This document shows, piece by piece, positions 1 to 8,403 of a DNA stretch of 38,173 bases (positions are counted from its first letter, which is position 1; every line of letters begins with the position of its first letter). Under the pieces are notes generated by a model. The model did not search any database. It saw only the letters and a program-made list of their open reading frames with translations, and was not told the origin of the DNA. Both the position numbers and the translations under genes were made by a program. The DNA is from Candidatus Bathyarchaeota archaeon (GTDB taxonomy: Archaea > Thermoproteota > Bathyarchaeia > 40CM-2-53-6): the NCBI GenBank assembly GCA_005888635.1, contig VBAW01000026.1:1-38173 (forward strand). The letters run 5' to 3'.

Positions 1-633
1 CTGTTCCACTTTTAGTTGTTCCTTTTCCAATTCTTTAGCTGGGATAGGTGGTAGACGTGGTTTCTCTGTACCCTCGTAGAATATCAGGCTCTTGGATTCG
101 AGTATCTGTTGTAACTTGTTGACGGCGATTCCAACTTGGATCTCTCTCTTTGCTCCGGTGCAGACAAGCTTTCCGCTCGCGAAGAGTAGGATGACGACCT
201 TGGGCTCATCCATTCGATAGATGAGACCTGGAAACTGCTCCGGCTCATACATCGTCTTCTTCAGCCCATAAGTTGCCTTCTCGAGATCGATGTAACCGCC
301 GAGACCTGCAGACGCGACGATATTCTGGATTGTAATGTCGGGCTTGCCTAGAATGACTATACCATCTCTTTTCAATTCGTCTATTACTTTCAAGACAGCT
401 TTTCGTGCCTGGCGTTCGGACTTCGCGCCGGTGCACACCATCTTGCCAGAGCTGAAGATCAGGGTCGCAGTCTTGGGCTTCTTTAGACGATAGACCAATC
501 CCGGAAATTGCTCGGGACGATATTCGACGCCCGGAAAGACTCTGACGATGGCGTTGAGGTCGATCTGTTGCTTGAGTGTCGCAGATGCGACGACGTTCTC
601 GATGTTGATGAAGGCCCTACCTTTGTCTGACAA
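1..633 (-). CDS. tbp: TATA-box-binding protein (TBP), 3' end cut by window edge
   Basis: This is the general transcription factor that binds the TATA box and recruits TFB and RNA polymerase. The two TBP repeats are plain: one begins IENVVASATL and runs through EQFPGLVYRL and FSSGKMVCTGAK; the second begins IQNIVASAGL and runs through EQFPGLIYRM and FASGKLVCTGAK. A charged tail (ending KELEKEQLKVEQ at the edge) follows; no stop is reached, so the C-terminus lies outside. There is no ATG or GTG in frame upstream. I chose the TTG at 633, which gives MSDKGRAFINIENVV, a normal archaeal TBP N-terminus. The TATA-like box near 740-757 then implies a leader of about 85-95 nt, long for this window. Family identity is certain; the start is likely. 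Confidence 0.95.
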   Translation of the reverse strand, partial: MSDKGRAFINIENVVASATLKQQIDLNAIVRVFPGVEYRPEQFPGLVYRLKKPKTATLIFSSGKMVCTGAKSERQARKAVLKVIDELKRDGIVILGKPDITIQNIVASAGLGGYIDLEKATYGLKKTMYEPEQFPGLIYRMDEPKVVILLFASGKLVCTGAKREIQVGIAVNKLQQILESKSLIFYEGTEKPRLPPIPAKELEKEQLKVEQ

Positions 634-708
634 CTGTAGAAGACCAGTCTGTAGGCGAGGGCGAAGTGTTGGGGATTCCCGAGATGATTCGTGAAAACAG
701 GACTCTCG

Positions 709-727
709 CCAGCGTTCACCGCGCTGG
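709..727. promoter_or_regulatory. Hairpin/inverted repeat at the likely tbp transcription start
   Basis: CCAGCG and CGCTGG flank a 7-nt loop, giving a perfect 6-bp stem. It sits about 20-30 nt downstream of the tbp TATA-like box, where the mRNA should begin. It could be an operator or a 5' leader structure; nothing in the sequence decides between these. Confidence 0.4.
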
Positions 728-737
728 GAGCGCTCCT

Positions 738-758
738 CTTTATATAGAGTATTTAAGC
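738..758 (-). promoter_or_regulatory. TATA-box region of tbp
   Basis: Read on the minus strand, this stretch contains CTTAAATAC followed by CTATATAAAG, both good archaeal TATA-like elements, in the gap between tbp and the upstream signal peptidase gene. Transcription would begin roughly 25 nt downstream, around 715-725, well before the TTG start at 633. Assigned from sequence and spacing only. Confidence 0.6.
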
Positions 759-768
759 TAGCCCGGTC

Positions 769-1506
769 TTAACGCGAAAAATCGGGACTCGACCGGTCAG
801 TCGCGCAGCGAACTCGGGCTAGACGAAAGACGTTCGTCGGAGCGGCAGAAGTAAGTGTTTCGTCTGGAACGTTGGACGAGGGCTTCTTTTTCCCTGGCTC
901 AGCAACCTCAAATGCAAAGAGAGCCACGATAAGCGCTACGATCACGAGAATTCCCTGGGTCTTGGGCTGGCCGGTGTTGTCATCATACATGAAGTTGCGA
1001 ATATCGAGGATTGCCGATCCCAAGTATGGAATCGGTATAGTGAACTGGTAGACGCCTACGACCCAACTCCCGGGAATGTAGCAAGAGCTTGTCCAGCAGT
1101 CCGTGCCTGGATTCGCGTCGCCCTTCGTTCGGAAACTGATCTGATTGTAGGAACTGCTCGCTGAGGAAATTATTCCGACAACCCGGTGCACTACCAGAAA
1201 GTCGAGGCTTGTTGGACTATTTCTAAAGACGATTATTGACCCGTTGTTGATCGTGGCAGGGTCTACGCCACGGATGACGATTAAGTCCCCAATAGCGAGA
1301 GTACATTCGCTCGTTTGCGGATTGGTCAATCGCTGGCACATGCTACCCGATGATACGACTAGTATTGGATATTCCGTATTGAGCGCTAGACGGATTCCGC
1401 CCCAAACGGCAATCGCCCCCAAGATCACGAGTCCTACCAGAAATAGGCCCCTGGCGGTTTCATTCTTTCTCAGATAAGAGCCGAACTTTCTGATGTAACT
1501 ACTCAA
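769..1506 (-). CDS. Signal peptidase I, archaeal Sec11-like (copy 1)
   Basis: Membrane-bound serine protease that removes signal peptides from Sec-exported proteins, acting on the outer face of the membrane. An N-terminal membrane helix (about residues 20-42) is followed by VVSSGSM with the nucleophile Ser55, VVHRV with His107 and TKGDAN with Asp130, the Ser-His-Asp set of archaeal/ER (Sec11) enzymes rather than the Ser-Lys bacterial type. A second hydrophobic helix (ILVIVALIVALFAF) lies near the C-terminus, followed by a basic tail longer than in its neighbour. The start is TTG. It is the third gene of padR - copy 2 - copy 1 and is highly similar to copy 2 over nearly its whole length, so it arose by tandem duplication. 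Confidence 0.88.
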   Translation of the reverse strand: MSSYIRKFGSYLRKNETARGLFLVGLVILGAIAVWGGIRLALNTEYPILVVSSGSMCQRLTNPQTSECTLAIGDLIVIRGVDPATINNGSIIVFRNSPTSLDFLVVHRVVGIISSASSSYNQISFRTKGDANPGTDCWTSSCYIPGSWVVGVYQFTIPIPYLGSAILDIRNFMYDDNTGQPKTQGILVIVALIVALFAFEVAEPGKKKPSSNVPDETLTSAAPTNVFRLARVRCATDRSSPDFSR

Positions 1507-1546
1507 AGTGGCGTCTCCAACCTAAGCATGTCTTGCTTGCAAGGGA
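1507..1546 (-). repeat. Spacer carrying a duplicated copy of the padR 3' end
   Basis: On the minus strand this spacer contains an in-frame LQARHA-stop followed by AGGTTGGAGACGCC. It matches the end of padR (FQAKHA-stop) and its spacer (AGGCCAGAGACACC) just upstream of the other signal peptidase gene. The tandem duplication unit therefore began inside the last codons of padR and carried that tail along. Direct observation; the duplication history is inferred. Confidence 0.75.
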
Positions 1547-2245
1547 TTATGCCATGGTGAGAGCGACTGTAGTCCTCGTCTGATCCGGAACATTGGAGGG
1601 GGGCGTCTTCTTCCCCGGCTCAGCAACCTCAAATGCAAACAGAGCCACGATAAGCGCTACGATCACGAGAATTCCCTGAGTTTTAGGCCGACCGGTCGCG
1701 TCATCGTACATGAAACCACGAATGTCAAGGATTGCAGCTCCCAAGTATGGAATCGGTATAGTGAACTGGTAGACACCTACTATCTGGCTTCCCGGCACGG
1801 ACCCACTTGGTCCGGACCATGAATCGTACCCTCCAACAGCGTAAGGGTTGGCATCCCCTCTAGTGAAGAAATCATATTGCCCATCGGGACTACTATTCGC
1901 TGGGACGATCTTTGCCACTCGGTGCACCACCAGATAGTCGGGCGTCGAAAGGAAAGGTCTGAAAATGATAATTGTTCCATTGCTTATCGTGGCAGGATCC
2001 TCTCCTCGAATGACTATGAGCGCGCCGACCGCAAGTGTGCATGCAGTCGAATGGAGTTCTGGGTGGTCGCTCTGGCACATGCTACTAGACGATACTACCA
2101 AGATCGGGTATTCGGTGCTAAGCGCTAGGCGAATTCCCCCCCAGACGGCGATAGCGCCGAGGATTACGACCCCGACTAGGAATAATCCCCGGGCTGTTTC
2201 ATTCTTTTTTAGATAAGAGCGGAATTGTCTGATGTAACTATTCAA
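1547..2245 (-). CDS. Signal peptidase I, archaeal Sec11-like (copy 2)
   Basis: Paralogue of the signal peptidase directly downstream. The same N-terminal anchor is present, with VVSSSSM holding the nucleophile Ser55, VVHRV with His108 and TRGDAN with Asp131, so the catalytic set is intact. Two differences from copy 1 stand out: the SGSM box is SSSM, and the usual GDL/GDI motif after the nucleophile is GAL (AVGALIVIRG), losing an Asp that copy 1 keeps. The substrate-facing middle segment (about residues 95-140) also differs most. This fits the two copies diverging in substrate choice. The start is TTG, 15 nt after the padR stop; PadR is thus likely co-transcribed and may regulate both. Confidence 0.87.
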   Translation of the reverse strand: MNSYIRQFRSYLKKNETARGLFLVGVVILGAIAVWGGIRLALSTEYPILVVSSSSMCQSDHPELHSTACTLAVGALIVIRGEDPATISNGTIIIFRPFLSTPDYLVVHRVAKIVPANSSPDGQYDFFTRGDANPYAVGGYDSWSGPSGSVPGSQIVGVYQFTIPIPYLGAAILDIRGFMYDDATGRPKTQGILVIVALIVALFAFEVAEPGKKTPPSNVPDQTRTTVALTMA

Positions 2246-2260
2246 ATTGGTGTCTCTGGC

Positions 2261-2620
2261 CTAAGCATGTTTCGCTTGGAAAGGACCTATCTCGGCCTCG
2301 TACTGTATCCGCTTCAAAAACTCTTCCGCAGCCCGAGCGCCCGCGGTCAGGAATTCCTCTCCCCTAGCTGTAATCTGGTAGACTTTTCTTCCTCGCCCAC
2401 CCTCAGCTTCCCAGACCGCTTGAAGGTAGCCCTTCTCCTCCATCGCGTGCAGCAGCGGGTAGAGGGTTCCAGCGCTGAGGTATACTTTGAACCGATCCCG
2501 GATTTCCAGGTTGATCTCGTATCCCCATCGGGGTTTTGCTTTGAGGAGGCGTAGTATGATGAGGTCAAGGTGGTTCTTGACTAGCCGTTCCCGCCAGGCC
2601 TTATCGAGGTCCTTGTTCAT
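2261..2620 (-). CDS. PadR-family winged-helix transcriptional regulator
   Basis: A 119-residue DNA-binding regulator. The N-terminal half is a PadR winged helix: LIILRLLKAKPRWGYEI, then LSAGTLYPLLHAMEEKGYL (recognition helix) and a GRGRKVYQIT wing, followed by TARGEEFL. The short C-terminal helix is for dimerisation. The start is ATG. It is the first gene of an operon with two signal peptidases, so it probably controls its own operon in response to an unknown signal. PadR proteins usually repress and often respond to small hydrophobic molecules or envelope stress; which applies here cannot be seen. The gene is divergent from the Lhr-type helicase. Confidence 0.9.
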   Translation of the reverse strand: MNKDLDKAWRERLVKNHLDLIILRLLKAKPRWGYEINLEIRDRFKVYLSAGTLYPLLHAMEEKGYLQAVWEAEGGRGRKVYQITARGEEFLTAGARAAEEFLKRIQYEAEIGPFQAKHA

Positions 2621-2747
2621 TGGAGCTGGTGTTCCTGTTTGTATTTGATGGTGGATGAACGCCCCTAAATGCTTTCCACTAGCCCGAGGACATTGCCGTT
2701 CTCGAATGTAATCAGGACGGTTCAGCGAAACTAAAGATCTGATTGTT

Positions 2748-2764
2748 TTCTATGTTTTTATCGA
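2748..2764 (+). promoter_or_regulatory. TATA-like element before the Lhr-type helicase
   Basis: The AT-rich stretch TCTATGTTTTTATCG ends about 28 nt before the TTG start at 2789. At that spacing transcription would start at or just before the TTG, so the mRNA is probably leaderless. Confidence 0.4.
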
Positions 2765-2788
2765 CGCAGCCCTGCCTTACTGTGCTGA

Positions 2789-5650
2789 TTGTCGTCCAAC
2801 GTCTTCGACCTACTCCCGAGACCCCTAGCGGAAGCTGTCAAAGAACGAGGATTCCTCAAACCCACTGAAGCCCAAGAAAGGGCCTTTCCACCGATTCTGG
2901 AAGGCAAGAATGTCTTACTGATTTCGCCGACGGCGAGTGGGAAGACTGAGTCTGCCATATTGCCCGTCTTTACGCGGTTCTTGAATGAGCCTGATCGCGG
3001 ACCGGGCGTCAAGATCATCTACATCACTCCACTCCGAGCGCTCAACCGGGACCTTCTGGATCGGCTGCGATGGTGGGGGCAGAAGATCGACCTCAAAGTC
3101 GGGGTCAGGCATGGTGATACGGAGATCAAGGAGAGAGCCAGCCAGTCTCGAAGTCCACCTGACCTGCTCATCACGACTCCAGAGACTCTTCAGGCGATTC
3201 TTCCAGGGCGAATACTTCGACGGCACCTGCGAGACATCCGTTTCGTGATAATCGACGAGGTACACGAACTTGCCGAAGACAAGCGTGGGAGTCAGCTTGC
3301 TATTGCATTGGAGCGGCTGCGCTGGGTCGCCCAGAGAGACTTTCAGATGGTGGGACTCTCCGCAACAATTGGATCCCCTGACGTGGTCGGAAAATTCCTA
3401 GTGGGCGAAGGTAGACCAGTCGAAATCGTTCACATCCCGGTCGCGCGGAGGATGAAACTCGAGATCGTCTCACCTGAACCAACCGGCGAGGATGTCCGAC
3501 TTGCCGGGAAGCTGTTCACCCACCCAGAGGTGGCGGCTAGGTTACGCGTCATGAAGGGCATGATCAATGATCACAAGTCAGTTCTTCTGTTCACCAATAC
3601 TCGCGCAAACGCCGAGGTCTTGGCCAGCCGATTCAAAGTCTGGGACGTCGACTTTCCAGTCTCCATCCACCACGGCAGCTTAGCAAAGCTCTCCAGGATC
3701 ACTGCTGAGCGGGCGTTGAAGGATGGTGAGATCAAGGGACTAGTCGCAACGTCTAGTCTTGAGCTGGGAATTGATGTTGGAAGGATCGACTACGTCATCC
3801 AGTACATGAGCCCCCACCAGGTCACACGGCTCATCCAGCGAGTCGGACGATCAGGCCATAGCGTGGGCAAGATGGCTGATGGCATCATCATAACGATGGA
3901 CTCTGACGATACGCTAGAAGCGATGGTGATCGCTCGGAAGGCCAAGGGCGAGGACTTGGAAGATGTAACAGTTCCAGAAAAGCCGTTCGACGCACTATGC
4001 CATCAGATCGCTGGATTATTGATCCAGAACCGCAAATGGTACTATTCCGAACTGCTGGACATTCTAAGGAAGGCATACCCGTATCGGAACTTGACGGAAG
4101 AAGACGTTGCTGCGGTAACCAACTATATGCACTCACGATTCCCACGTCTAGGCTGGGTCTCGGCGCAGGACAAAATGGTCATGCGACCCTCGAGGGTCAA
4201 GGACCTCTACCGATACTATTTCAACAAACTATCAATGATTCCGGACGAGAAACAATACCTCGTCGTTGAGCAGGAGAGCGAAACTGCGGTAGGCGTTCTT
4301 GACGAGGCTTTCGTAGCAGAGTACGGCCAGCCAGGGACCAAGTTTATCGTTCGCGGAACCCCGTGGATGATGCAGAGCATTAGAGGAGACAAGATCTTCG
4401 TCCGAGGCATATCTGACCCTACTGGGGCAATACCTAGCTGGATTGGCGAAGAGATACCTGTGCCATTCCAAGTAGCCTCAGAAGTTGGAGAGTTACGACG
4501 TATCACAGAGGAGGATTACAGGAATGGAAAGAGTCTCAAGGAGATCAGTGAGAAGCTCACCCAGAGATATCCTGCTGACGAGAGAACGATTCGCCGCGCC
4601 CTCACCGAGACGTACGATCAGTGTGAAGAGGGGCTGCCGGTCCCAAGCGATAAACTTCTCACAATCGAAGAATGGGACGATTACATAATCATAAACTCAC
4701 ATCTGGGGACCCTCGTCAACCGAACTCTAGCACGTCTCGTCGGCCACTTGCTGTCTGACGAGGCGGGGGTCAGTATTGGGATCCAGCAGGACCCCTACAG
4801 AATAGTGCTTCAGACAATGGGAGCGATAGACTCTGAGGACGTGCAGAAGATTCTGGTGAGGTTGGCGGGCAATGATGTGACTGAGCTGGCTATTGTTGCT
4901 TCTAAGAGAACCGGTCTGTTCAAGAGAAGACTTGTTCACGTGGCCCGAAGGTTCGGAGCCATTTCAAAATGGACTGACTTTAGCAGTATCACTCTACGTC
5001 AACTGGCTAAGAGCTTCGAGGGCACTGTCATCATGGACGAAGCGATCAGAGAAACCCAGGAGAAGGACATGGATGTCCCTCACACCCAGGAAGTCTTGAG
5101 AGCAATCGCAGCGAAAGAGATCGCGGTCAAGACGGTCAAAGCTAGCGGCGAAGCAACTCCCATTGCAAGAATCGGGCTGGAGAGAATCAGCAGAAAAGCA
5201 GACATCATACCGACCGAGAAGCTGAATCAGATTCTAGTCGGATCGGCCAAGGCTAGGATTCTGAACGAAGTCAAGACCCTAGTCTGCACGAACTGCTGGA
5301 AATATGTTGAGATGCGCAGGGTAAAAGAGATACCTCCCATCGTGAAGTGTCCGGAATGCGGGTCAAAATCAGTGGCCGCCCTTGGCATCGCAGATGAAGA
5401 TATGAAGAAGGTGATCCTGAAGAACGGAGCGAGACTCTCCGAAAGGGAGAAGGACCTAGTTTCCAAGGCCGAAGACACAGCCAAGCTAGTTGACCAGTAT
5501 GGCAGACTTGCAGTATACGCCCTCGCCGGACGCCGGGTCCAGCCCGAAGCAGCGGGGGACATCCTTCGAAGACACCGGAAGCCTACCAATGACTTTTTCG
5601 AAGCCATAATGGAGGCTGAGCGGGAAGCGCTGAAAGAACGCTTCTGGTAG
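2789..5650 (+). CDS. lhr: Large Lhr-type superfamily 2 helicase with C-terminal zinc motif
   Basis: ATP-dependent nucleic-acid helicase of 953 residues. Motifs: SPTASGKTES (Walker A, residues 46-55), DEVH (156-159), SAT (191-193), TSSLELGIDV (motif V, about 321-330) and QRVGRSGH (350-357). After the two RecA domains come the winged-helix and Lhr-core regions (about 400-800), then two CxxC pairs (CTNC near 832, CPEC near 853) that should bind zinc. Archaeal Lhr proteins act in DNA repair/recombination or RNA metabolism; the role of this one cannot be read from sequence. I take it as an archaeal aLhr form with a Cys motif but do not assign aLhr1 versus aLhr2. The TTG start gives MSSNVFDLLPRPLAEAV, a normal beginning. 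It stands alone between padR and the ABC operon. Confidence 0.9.
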   Translation: MSSNVFDLLPRPLAEAVKERGFLKPTEAQERAFPPILEGKNVLLISPTASGKTESAILPVFTRFLNEPDRGPGVKIIYITPLRALNRDLLDRLRWWGQKIDLKVGVRHGDTEIKERASQSRSPPDLLITTPETLQAILPGRILRRHLRDIRFVIIDEVHELAEDKRGSQLAIALERLRWVAQRDFQMVGLSATIGSPDVVGKFLVGEGRPVEIVHIPVARRMKLEIVSPEPTGEDVRLAGKLFTHPEVAARLRVMKGMINDHKSVLLFTNTRANAEVLASRFKVWDVDFPVSIHHGSLAKLSRITAERALKDGEIKGLVATSSLELGIDVGRIDYVIQYMSPHQVTRLIQRVGRSGHSVGKMADGIIITMDSDDTLEAMVIARKAKGEDLEDVTVPEKPFDALCHQIAGLLIQNRKWYYSELLDILRKAYPYRNLTEEDVAAVTNYMHSRFPRLGWVSAQDKMVMRPSRVKDLYRYYFNKLSMIPDEKQYLVVEQESETAVGVLDEAFVAEYGQPGTKFIVRGTPWMMQSIRGDKIFVRGISDPTGAIPSWIGEEIPVPFQVASEVGELRRITEEDYRNGKSLKEISEKLTQRYPADERTIRRALTETYDQCEEGLPVPSDKLLTIEEWDDYIIINSHLGTLVNRTLARLVGHLLSDEAGVSIGIQQDPYRIVLQTMGAIDSEDVQKILVRLAGNDVTELAIVASKRTGLFKRRLVHVARRFGAISKWTDFSSITLRQLAKSFEGTVIMDEAIRETQEKDMDVPHTQEVLRAIAAKEIAVKTVKASGEATPIARIGLERISRKADIIPTEKLNQILVGSAKARILNEVKTLVCTNCWKYVEMRRVKEIPPIVKCPECGSKSVAALGIADEDMKKVILKNGARLSEREKDLVSKAEDTAKLVDQYGRLAVYALAGRRVQPEAAGDILRRHRKPTNDFFEAIMEAEREALKERFW

Positions 5651-5730
5651 ATTCCCGCAGGATATCAGAGAAGCGAGCGGCTATTAGGTAGAACTCTTAT
5701 CAAAGACGCTTCTGTTTCCAAGAGTCATCT

Positions 5731-6708
5731 TTGAAGCGAGACCTGTCCATCGAGACGAAGAGTCTGAGACGACTCTTCAAAGGCATACCCGGAAAGGGAG
5801 ACGTGGTAGCCCTCGATCAGGTCGATCTGGAAGTCTATGATGATGAAATATTCGGGCTCCTGGGTCCGAACGGTGCAGGAAAAACCACACTCATCAAAAT
5901 ACTATGCACTCTCCTCTTACCTACAGAAGGACAGGCACTGATCAAAGGCCTAGACGTTGTGAAGCGGGCCTCCCAGATACGTCGGATCATAAATCTCGTT
6001 TCAGGCGGGGAAACACCGGGTTACGGAATCCTCAGTGTCAAAGAGAACCTCTGGTTCTTCTCCCAACTCTATGGCCTACCACGAGACTTCGCAAAAGACC
6101 GGATCGCGAAACTGGTTGACCAGCTGGAACTCCAAGACTACCTTAACACTCGAATGAGCAAACTCTCGACCGGATACAAACAGAGACTAAACCTAGCTCG
6201 CGGTTTCGTTAACGACCCTGCAATATTGTTTCTCGACGAGCCTACCCTGGGTCTTGACGTTCTCTCGGCAAGGCACCTGAGAACTCTAGTCAAGGACTGG
6301 ATCCGGACTGGAGGAAAGACGGTGCTTCTAACAACGCATTACATGGCAGAAGCAGACCAGTTGTGTGACCGTGTAGGAATCATCAATCGGGGCAAGATTC
6401 TCGCCTGCGATACTCCTCAACGACTCAAGACGAAGGTTACCGGAGGAGCTACTTGGAAGATCGAGATAACCCCGAATCTTTCGGAACTAGAATCCGTCAA
6501 GAGCATCCCAGGCGTCGTCGGACTCTCAACTACTGACAACATCGAGACAGGTGTAACCACCCTCAAGCTGGTTCTCGAAGAGGAATCCGTCATGTCAGAT
6601 CTTCTAAGCAAGATCCGCGAGAACGGCTCTAAAGTCCTCAACATGGGAAAATCCGAACCGACTCTAGAAGACGTGTACATCAGCCTAGTCGGGACCGGCA
6701 TGGAATAA
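5731..6708 (+). CDS. ABC-2 exporter ATP-binding protein
   Basis: Cytoplasmic ATPase driving an ABC-2 type (DrrAB/Nod-like) exporter. It shows GPNGAGKTT (Walker A, about residues 44-52), the signature LSTGYKQRL, ILFLDEPTLGLD (Walker B) and the switch histidine in LLTTHYMAE. A C-terminal regulatory domain of about 100 residues follows, as in DrrA-type proteins. The TTG start at 5731 lies about 30 nt after an AT-rich CTCTTATCAAA that could be the TATA box. Its stop overlaps the ATG of the first permease (TAATG), so the three genes 5731-8401 form one operon. The substrate is unknown; this class exports drugs, lipids, or polymers. Confidence 0.92.
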   Translation: MKRDLSIETKSLRRLFKGIPGKGDVVALDQVDLEVYDDEIFGLLGPNGAGKTTLIKILCTLLLPTEGQALIKGLDVVKRASQIRRIINLVSGGETPGYGILSVKENLWFFSQLYGLPRDFAKDRIAKLVDQLELQDYLNTRMSKLSTGYKQRLNLARGFVNDPAILFLDEPTLGLDVLSARHLRTLVKDWIRTGGKTVLLTTHYMAEADQLCDRVGIINRGKILACDTPQRLKTKVTGGATWKIEITPNLSELESVKSIPGVVGLSTTDNIETGVTTLKLVLEEESVMSDLLSKIRENGSKVLNMGKSEPTLEDVYISLVGTGME

Positions 6709-7544
6709 TGTTACCTAAAGCGACGCCTCGAGAAGAACTGCTCATCAATCTACGCGCAGCCTACGCACGAATGTGGGTCCGACTCAGAGGAAGCAACCGG
6801 GAGATCACTGGGCTAGTCGCAGAAATCGGACTACCAATACTGACTATCGGCGCTTACGTGATTCTCTACCGGGCGATCGGGCTCCCCCCGACAGCCGGGG
6901 CGGCTGTGATCATAGGAGGGGCAATGATCGCTTTCTGGACGAACGTTCTCTGGAACATGTCGTCCCAATGGTTCTGGGAACGAGAATCAGGAAACTTGGA
7001 GATGTACCTAGTTGCGCCTGTTAGCAGAATGTCTGTCCTCCTGGGAATGGCGATGGGGGGCAGTGTGAACACTTCAATCCGAGCCCTGGGCATTGTCCTC
7101 CTCGGAATATTCGTTTTCCAAGTGCCATTCCAGCTCGCAGACCCACTCTCCATAGGCCTCGTATTCGTCTTAACGCTCGTCGCTCTTTACACAATGGGGA
7201 TGCTGTTTGCCTCAATCTTCATGCTCTACGGACGAGAAGCATGGAATACTGCTAATCTGCTCCAAGAACCCGTATACTTCCTTTCAGGGGCTTATTTCCC
7301 TAGAATCTATGCTCCAGTCGTCCCATTCGCCCTCCAAGCAGCAGGTTCGCTGATACCAATGACAATCGGACTGGACGCAATTCGCAGACTGGCAATTAAC
7401 GGAGAAGGCATCGCAACCGTATGGCCACACATCCTAGCACTCATCGCTTGCACTCTGATTCTTTTCCCACTTGCCCGACGCGCACTGAACTACATGGAAT
7501 CCCTCGGGAAGAAAGAAGGGAGGCTGACATTGCGATGGCAATAG
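6708..7544 (+). CDS. ABC-2 type permease, first subunit
   Basis: Integral membrane subunit of 278 residues with about six hydrophobic helices, including PILTIGAYVILYRAIGL, TIALDA-like extracytoplasmic turns and a last helix ILALIACTLILFPLARRAL. The ABC-2 pattern FLSGAYFPR (FxSGxxFP) lies before the C-terminal helices. It overlaps the ATPase stop by one base and the next permease by 10 bases, so the pair is translationally coupled. Two different permeases with one ATPase suggest a heterodimeric channel. Confidence 0.87.
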   Translation: MLPKATPREELLINLRAAYARMWVRLRGSNREITGLVAEIGLPILTIGAYVILYRAIGLPPTAGAAVIIGGAMIAFWTNVLWNMSSQWFWERESGNLEMYLVAPVSRMSVLLGMAMGGSVNTSIRALGIVLLGIFVFQVPFQLADPLSIGLVFVLTLVALYTMGMLFASIFMLYGREAWNTANLLQEPVYFLSGAYFPRIYAPVVPFALQAAGSLIPMTIGLDAIRRLAINGEGIATVWPHILALIACTLILFPLARRALNYMESLGKKEGRLTLRWQ

Positions 7545-8401
7545 CAGACTTCGTCAAGTCGGCAGGAGAATCTTTCAGAGTAGGCTGGAAAATCGAGAGC
7601 AACTGGACAGACCCGGTTCTATTTGCCACCTACCAAGTCATTCGGCCACTAGCATCTCTGCTGATTGTAGCTTTCATCGTGATAATTGGAGCATCAGTCG
7701 GTGCATCAGCGAACTCCGCTTTCTACAGCCAATACTTAGCATGGCTGATCGTCGGCAACGCGTTCTACGCGTTCGTCCTACAGATAATGCTGGGAATGGC
7801 AATACTGGTCCATGTTGACCGCACGAGATACGAGGTATTGAAGAACATCTACATCTCACCCGGGACCCTACACCCATACGTGATTGGAAGAGGACTGGTC
7901 TCAGTCGTAAACGGAGCAGTCTCGGTAATACTGACGCTTTTGTTTAGCGTCGCAATCTTCAACGGCCTACTTCACATGAACATTCCGCTTAACCTTCTAA
8001 ACGTGAATCTTCTGATGCTTCTTCCTGCTGTGATTCTCGGAATCGTCAGCCTGCTCGCCATTGGCTACATGCTTTGCGCTGTAAACATCGTTTCGAATCG
8101 AATGGAATTCATCCTGGGCGACTCTGTCTCAGGCATCTTCTTCCTTCTCGGGGGAGTCATCTTCCCAATTGCCCTACTGCCCTCGTACGTACAGCCGATC
8201 TCGAATGTGTTGCCGATAACCTACTTGCTCAACGCTGTTCGAGAGAGCTTCGGTCTCTTGCCCACAGCGAGCTACATGTCAGATCTTGCCTACTTGGCTG
8301 TGACGACTCTTGTTACATTGATCATTGGGATTGCAGTGTTCAGGCTGGCCGAACAGAGGGCGAAGAAGCTCGGACTCTTTGACCGGAAATCAGAATACTG
8401 A
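7535..8401 (+). CDS. ABC-2 type permease, second subunit
   Basis: Second membrane subunit of the exporter, 288 residues from the ATG at 7535. I chose this ATG because it follows GGGAGG at suitable spacing and gives MAIADFVKSAGESF; the longer in-frame start at 7421 lies inside the first permease and adds an implausible polar leader. It has about six hydrophobic helices; LGGVIFPIALLP is the counterpart of the ABC-2 FxxGxxFP motif. It ends tail to tail with the kinase gene on the other strand, with only two bases between the stops. Confidence 0.87.
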   Translation: MAIADFVKSAGESFRVGWKIESNWTDPVLFATYQVIRPLASLLIVAFIVIIGASVGASANSAFYSQYLAWLIVGNAFYAFVLQIMLGMAILVHVDRTRYEVLKNIYISPGTLHPYVIGRGLVSVVNGAVSVILTLLFSVAIFNGLLHMNIPLNLLNVNLLMLLPAVILGIVSLLAIGYMLCAVNIVSNRMEFILGDSVSGIFFLLGGVIFPIALLPSYVQPISNVLPITYLLNAVRESFGLLPTASYMSDLAYLAVTTLVTLIIGIAVFRLAEQRAKKLGLFDRKSEY

Positions 8402-8403
8402 CT

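Noticed and set aside
483-719. 78-codon open frame on the minus strand starting with GTG
   Set aside because: It lies in another frame over the TBP N-terminus; its composition is unlike a protein. It is kept only as a possible leader frame in the TBP finding.
7421-7534. Long start for the second ABC permease
   Set aside because: It lies inside the first permease gene; the ATG at 7535 has a ribosome-binding site and a normal beginning.
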